A DNA stretch of 49,452 nt from Methylobacterium aquaticum (GTDB taxonomy: Bacteria; Pseudomonadota; Alphaproteobacteria; Rhizobiales; Beijerinckiaceae). Under the pieces are notes generated by a model. It searched no databases and had not been told where the DNA came from. It saw only the letters and a list, made by a program, of their open reading frames with translations. Location: NCBI RefSeq assembly GCF_001043915.1, contig NZ_LABX01000193.1, positions 1 to 49,452 of the forward strand, given 5' to 3'. Shown one piece after another: positions 49,202 through 49,452 of this stretch (position 1 is the first letter of the stretch; each line of letters opens with the position of its first letter). The translations under genes were made by a program, and so were the position numbers.

Positions 49202-49452
49202 ATGTCTGCTCGACGGCTCGACCGCGGCGGCACGATGCCCGACCCGGTGCGTGCGGCCCATGCGGCGATCGCGGCCGGGGCCGACGGCATCACCGCCCAT
49301 CTGCGCGAGGACCGGCGCCACATCCGCGACGCCGATATCGAGCGGCTGATGCGCGAGATCGACCGGCCGCTGAACCTCGAGATGGCGGCGACCGGGGAGA
49401 TGCTGGGCATCGCGTTGCGCCTGAAGCCCCACGCCGCCTGCCTGGTGCCGGA
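49202..49452 (+). pseudogene. partial inverted pdxJ copy running off the window
   Basis: From 49223 the plus strand repeats pdxJ codons 22 to 98 exactly. The frame opens with an ATG at 49202 (MSARRLD, then RGGTMPDPV) that has GGAGG six bases upstream. It lacks the first barrel strand with the conserved NVDH residues, so it could not make active enzyme as seen. It may be an assembly foldback at a contig end or a true rearrangement. Confidence 0.6.

Noticed and set aside
48873..49222. A gene in the spacer between the pdxJ inverted arms
   Set aside because: The open frames here are GC shadows with no motif, apart from the short start feeding the duplicated pdxJ segment.

Overview
The window is high-GC DNA from an alphaproteobacterium of the order Hyphomicrobiales, most likely Methylobacterium or a close relative. 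The evidence is gene content and order: a fused TsaE/sugar-phosphotransferase gene beside a MurU-type nucleotidyltransferase and addB, ahcY beside a PAS kinase, a class I phaC, and a pdxJ-acpS-lepB-rnc-era run. No tRNA, rRNA, CRISPR array or insertion-sequence transposase was seen.

Left part (1-5.5 kb): a NHLM-type peptide-export ABC transporter is followed by a 407-residue Gly/Ala-rich protein. That protein has a good double-glycine leader, eight 33-bp repeats encoding a Lys/Ala helix, and a cationic C-terminus. A VAO-family flavin oxidase converges on it.

Accessory island (about 6.0-20.9 kb): this is the most unusual part. Two minus-strand operons flank a plus-strand pair. Operon 1 (11.5 to 6.05 kb) encodes a trypsin-like protease, an unknown broken or recoded protein, and a four-module nuclease/lysozyme/LD-transpeptidase-like/peptidoglycan-binding protein. 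The plus pair is a caspase-like protease and an alpha/beta hydrolase one base apart. Operon 2 (20.8 to 14.6 kb) encodes an unknown protein, a trypsin-like protease with an N-terminal adaptor domain resembling EAD1, and a membrane protein with a degenerate nuclease fold and a SPOR-like tail. Proteases, adaptor-like domains, hydrolase and nuclease/lysozyme modules together suggest a proteolysis-triggered conflict or programmed-cell-death system.

Middle (21-29 kb): a dense cluster of short palindromic repeats, then a universal stress protein, a glutathione transferase, several small exported proteins or lipoproteins, an AlaC-like aminotransferase and phaC. Three mobile-looking repeat families (A about 106 bp, B 107 bp, C 125-173 bp) recur through the window. 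They are nested at 21.4-21.7 kb, one copy sits in frame inside a gene, and others supply or touch stop codons.

Right part (29-49 kb): mostly core genes. Minus-strand addB, a GNAT acetyltransferase, murU, tsaE-phosphotransferase, a PAS kinase with an atypical H-box and ahcY form a known alphaproteobacterial neighbourhood, but addA and trxA are missing where they would be expected. An orphan Tat-exported binding protein and a class III cyclase follow. Then comes a tightly overlapping minus-strand run: pdxJ-acpS, then lepB-rnc-era-methyltransferase-rsuA. The window ends with a 230-bp inverted copy of part of pdxJ, either a foldback artefact at a contig end or a real inverted duplication.
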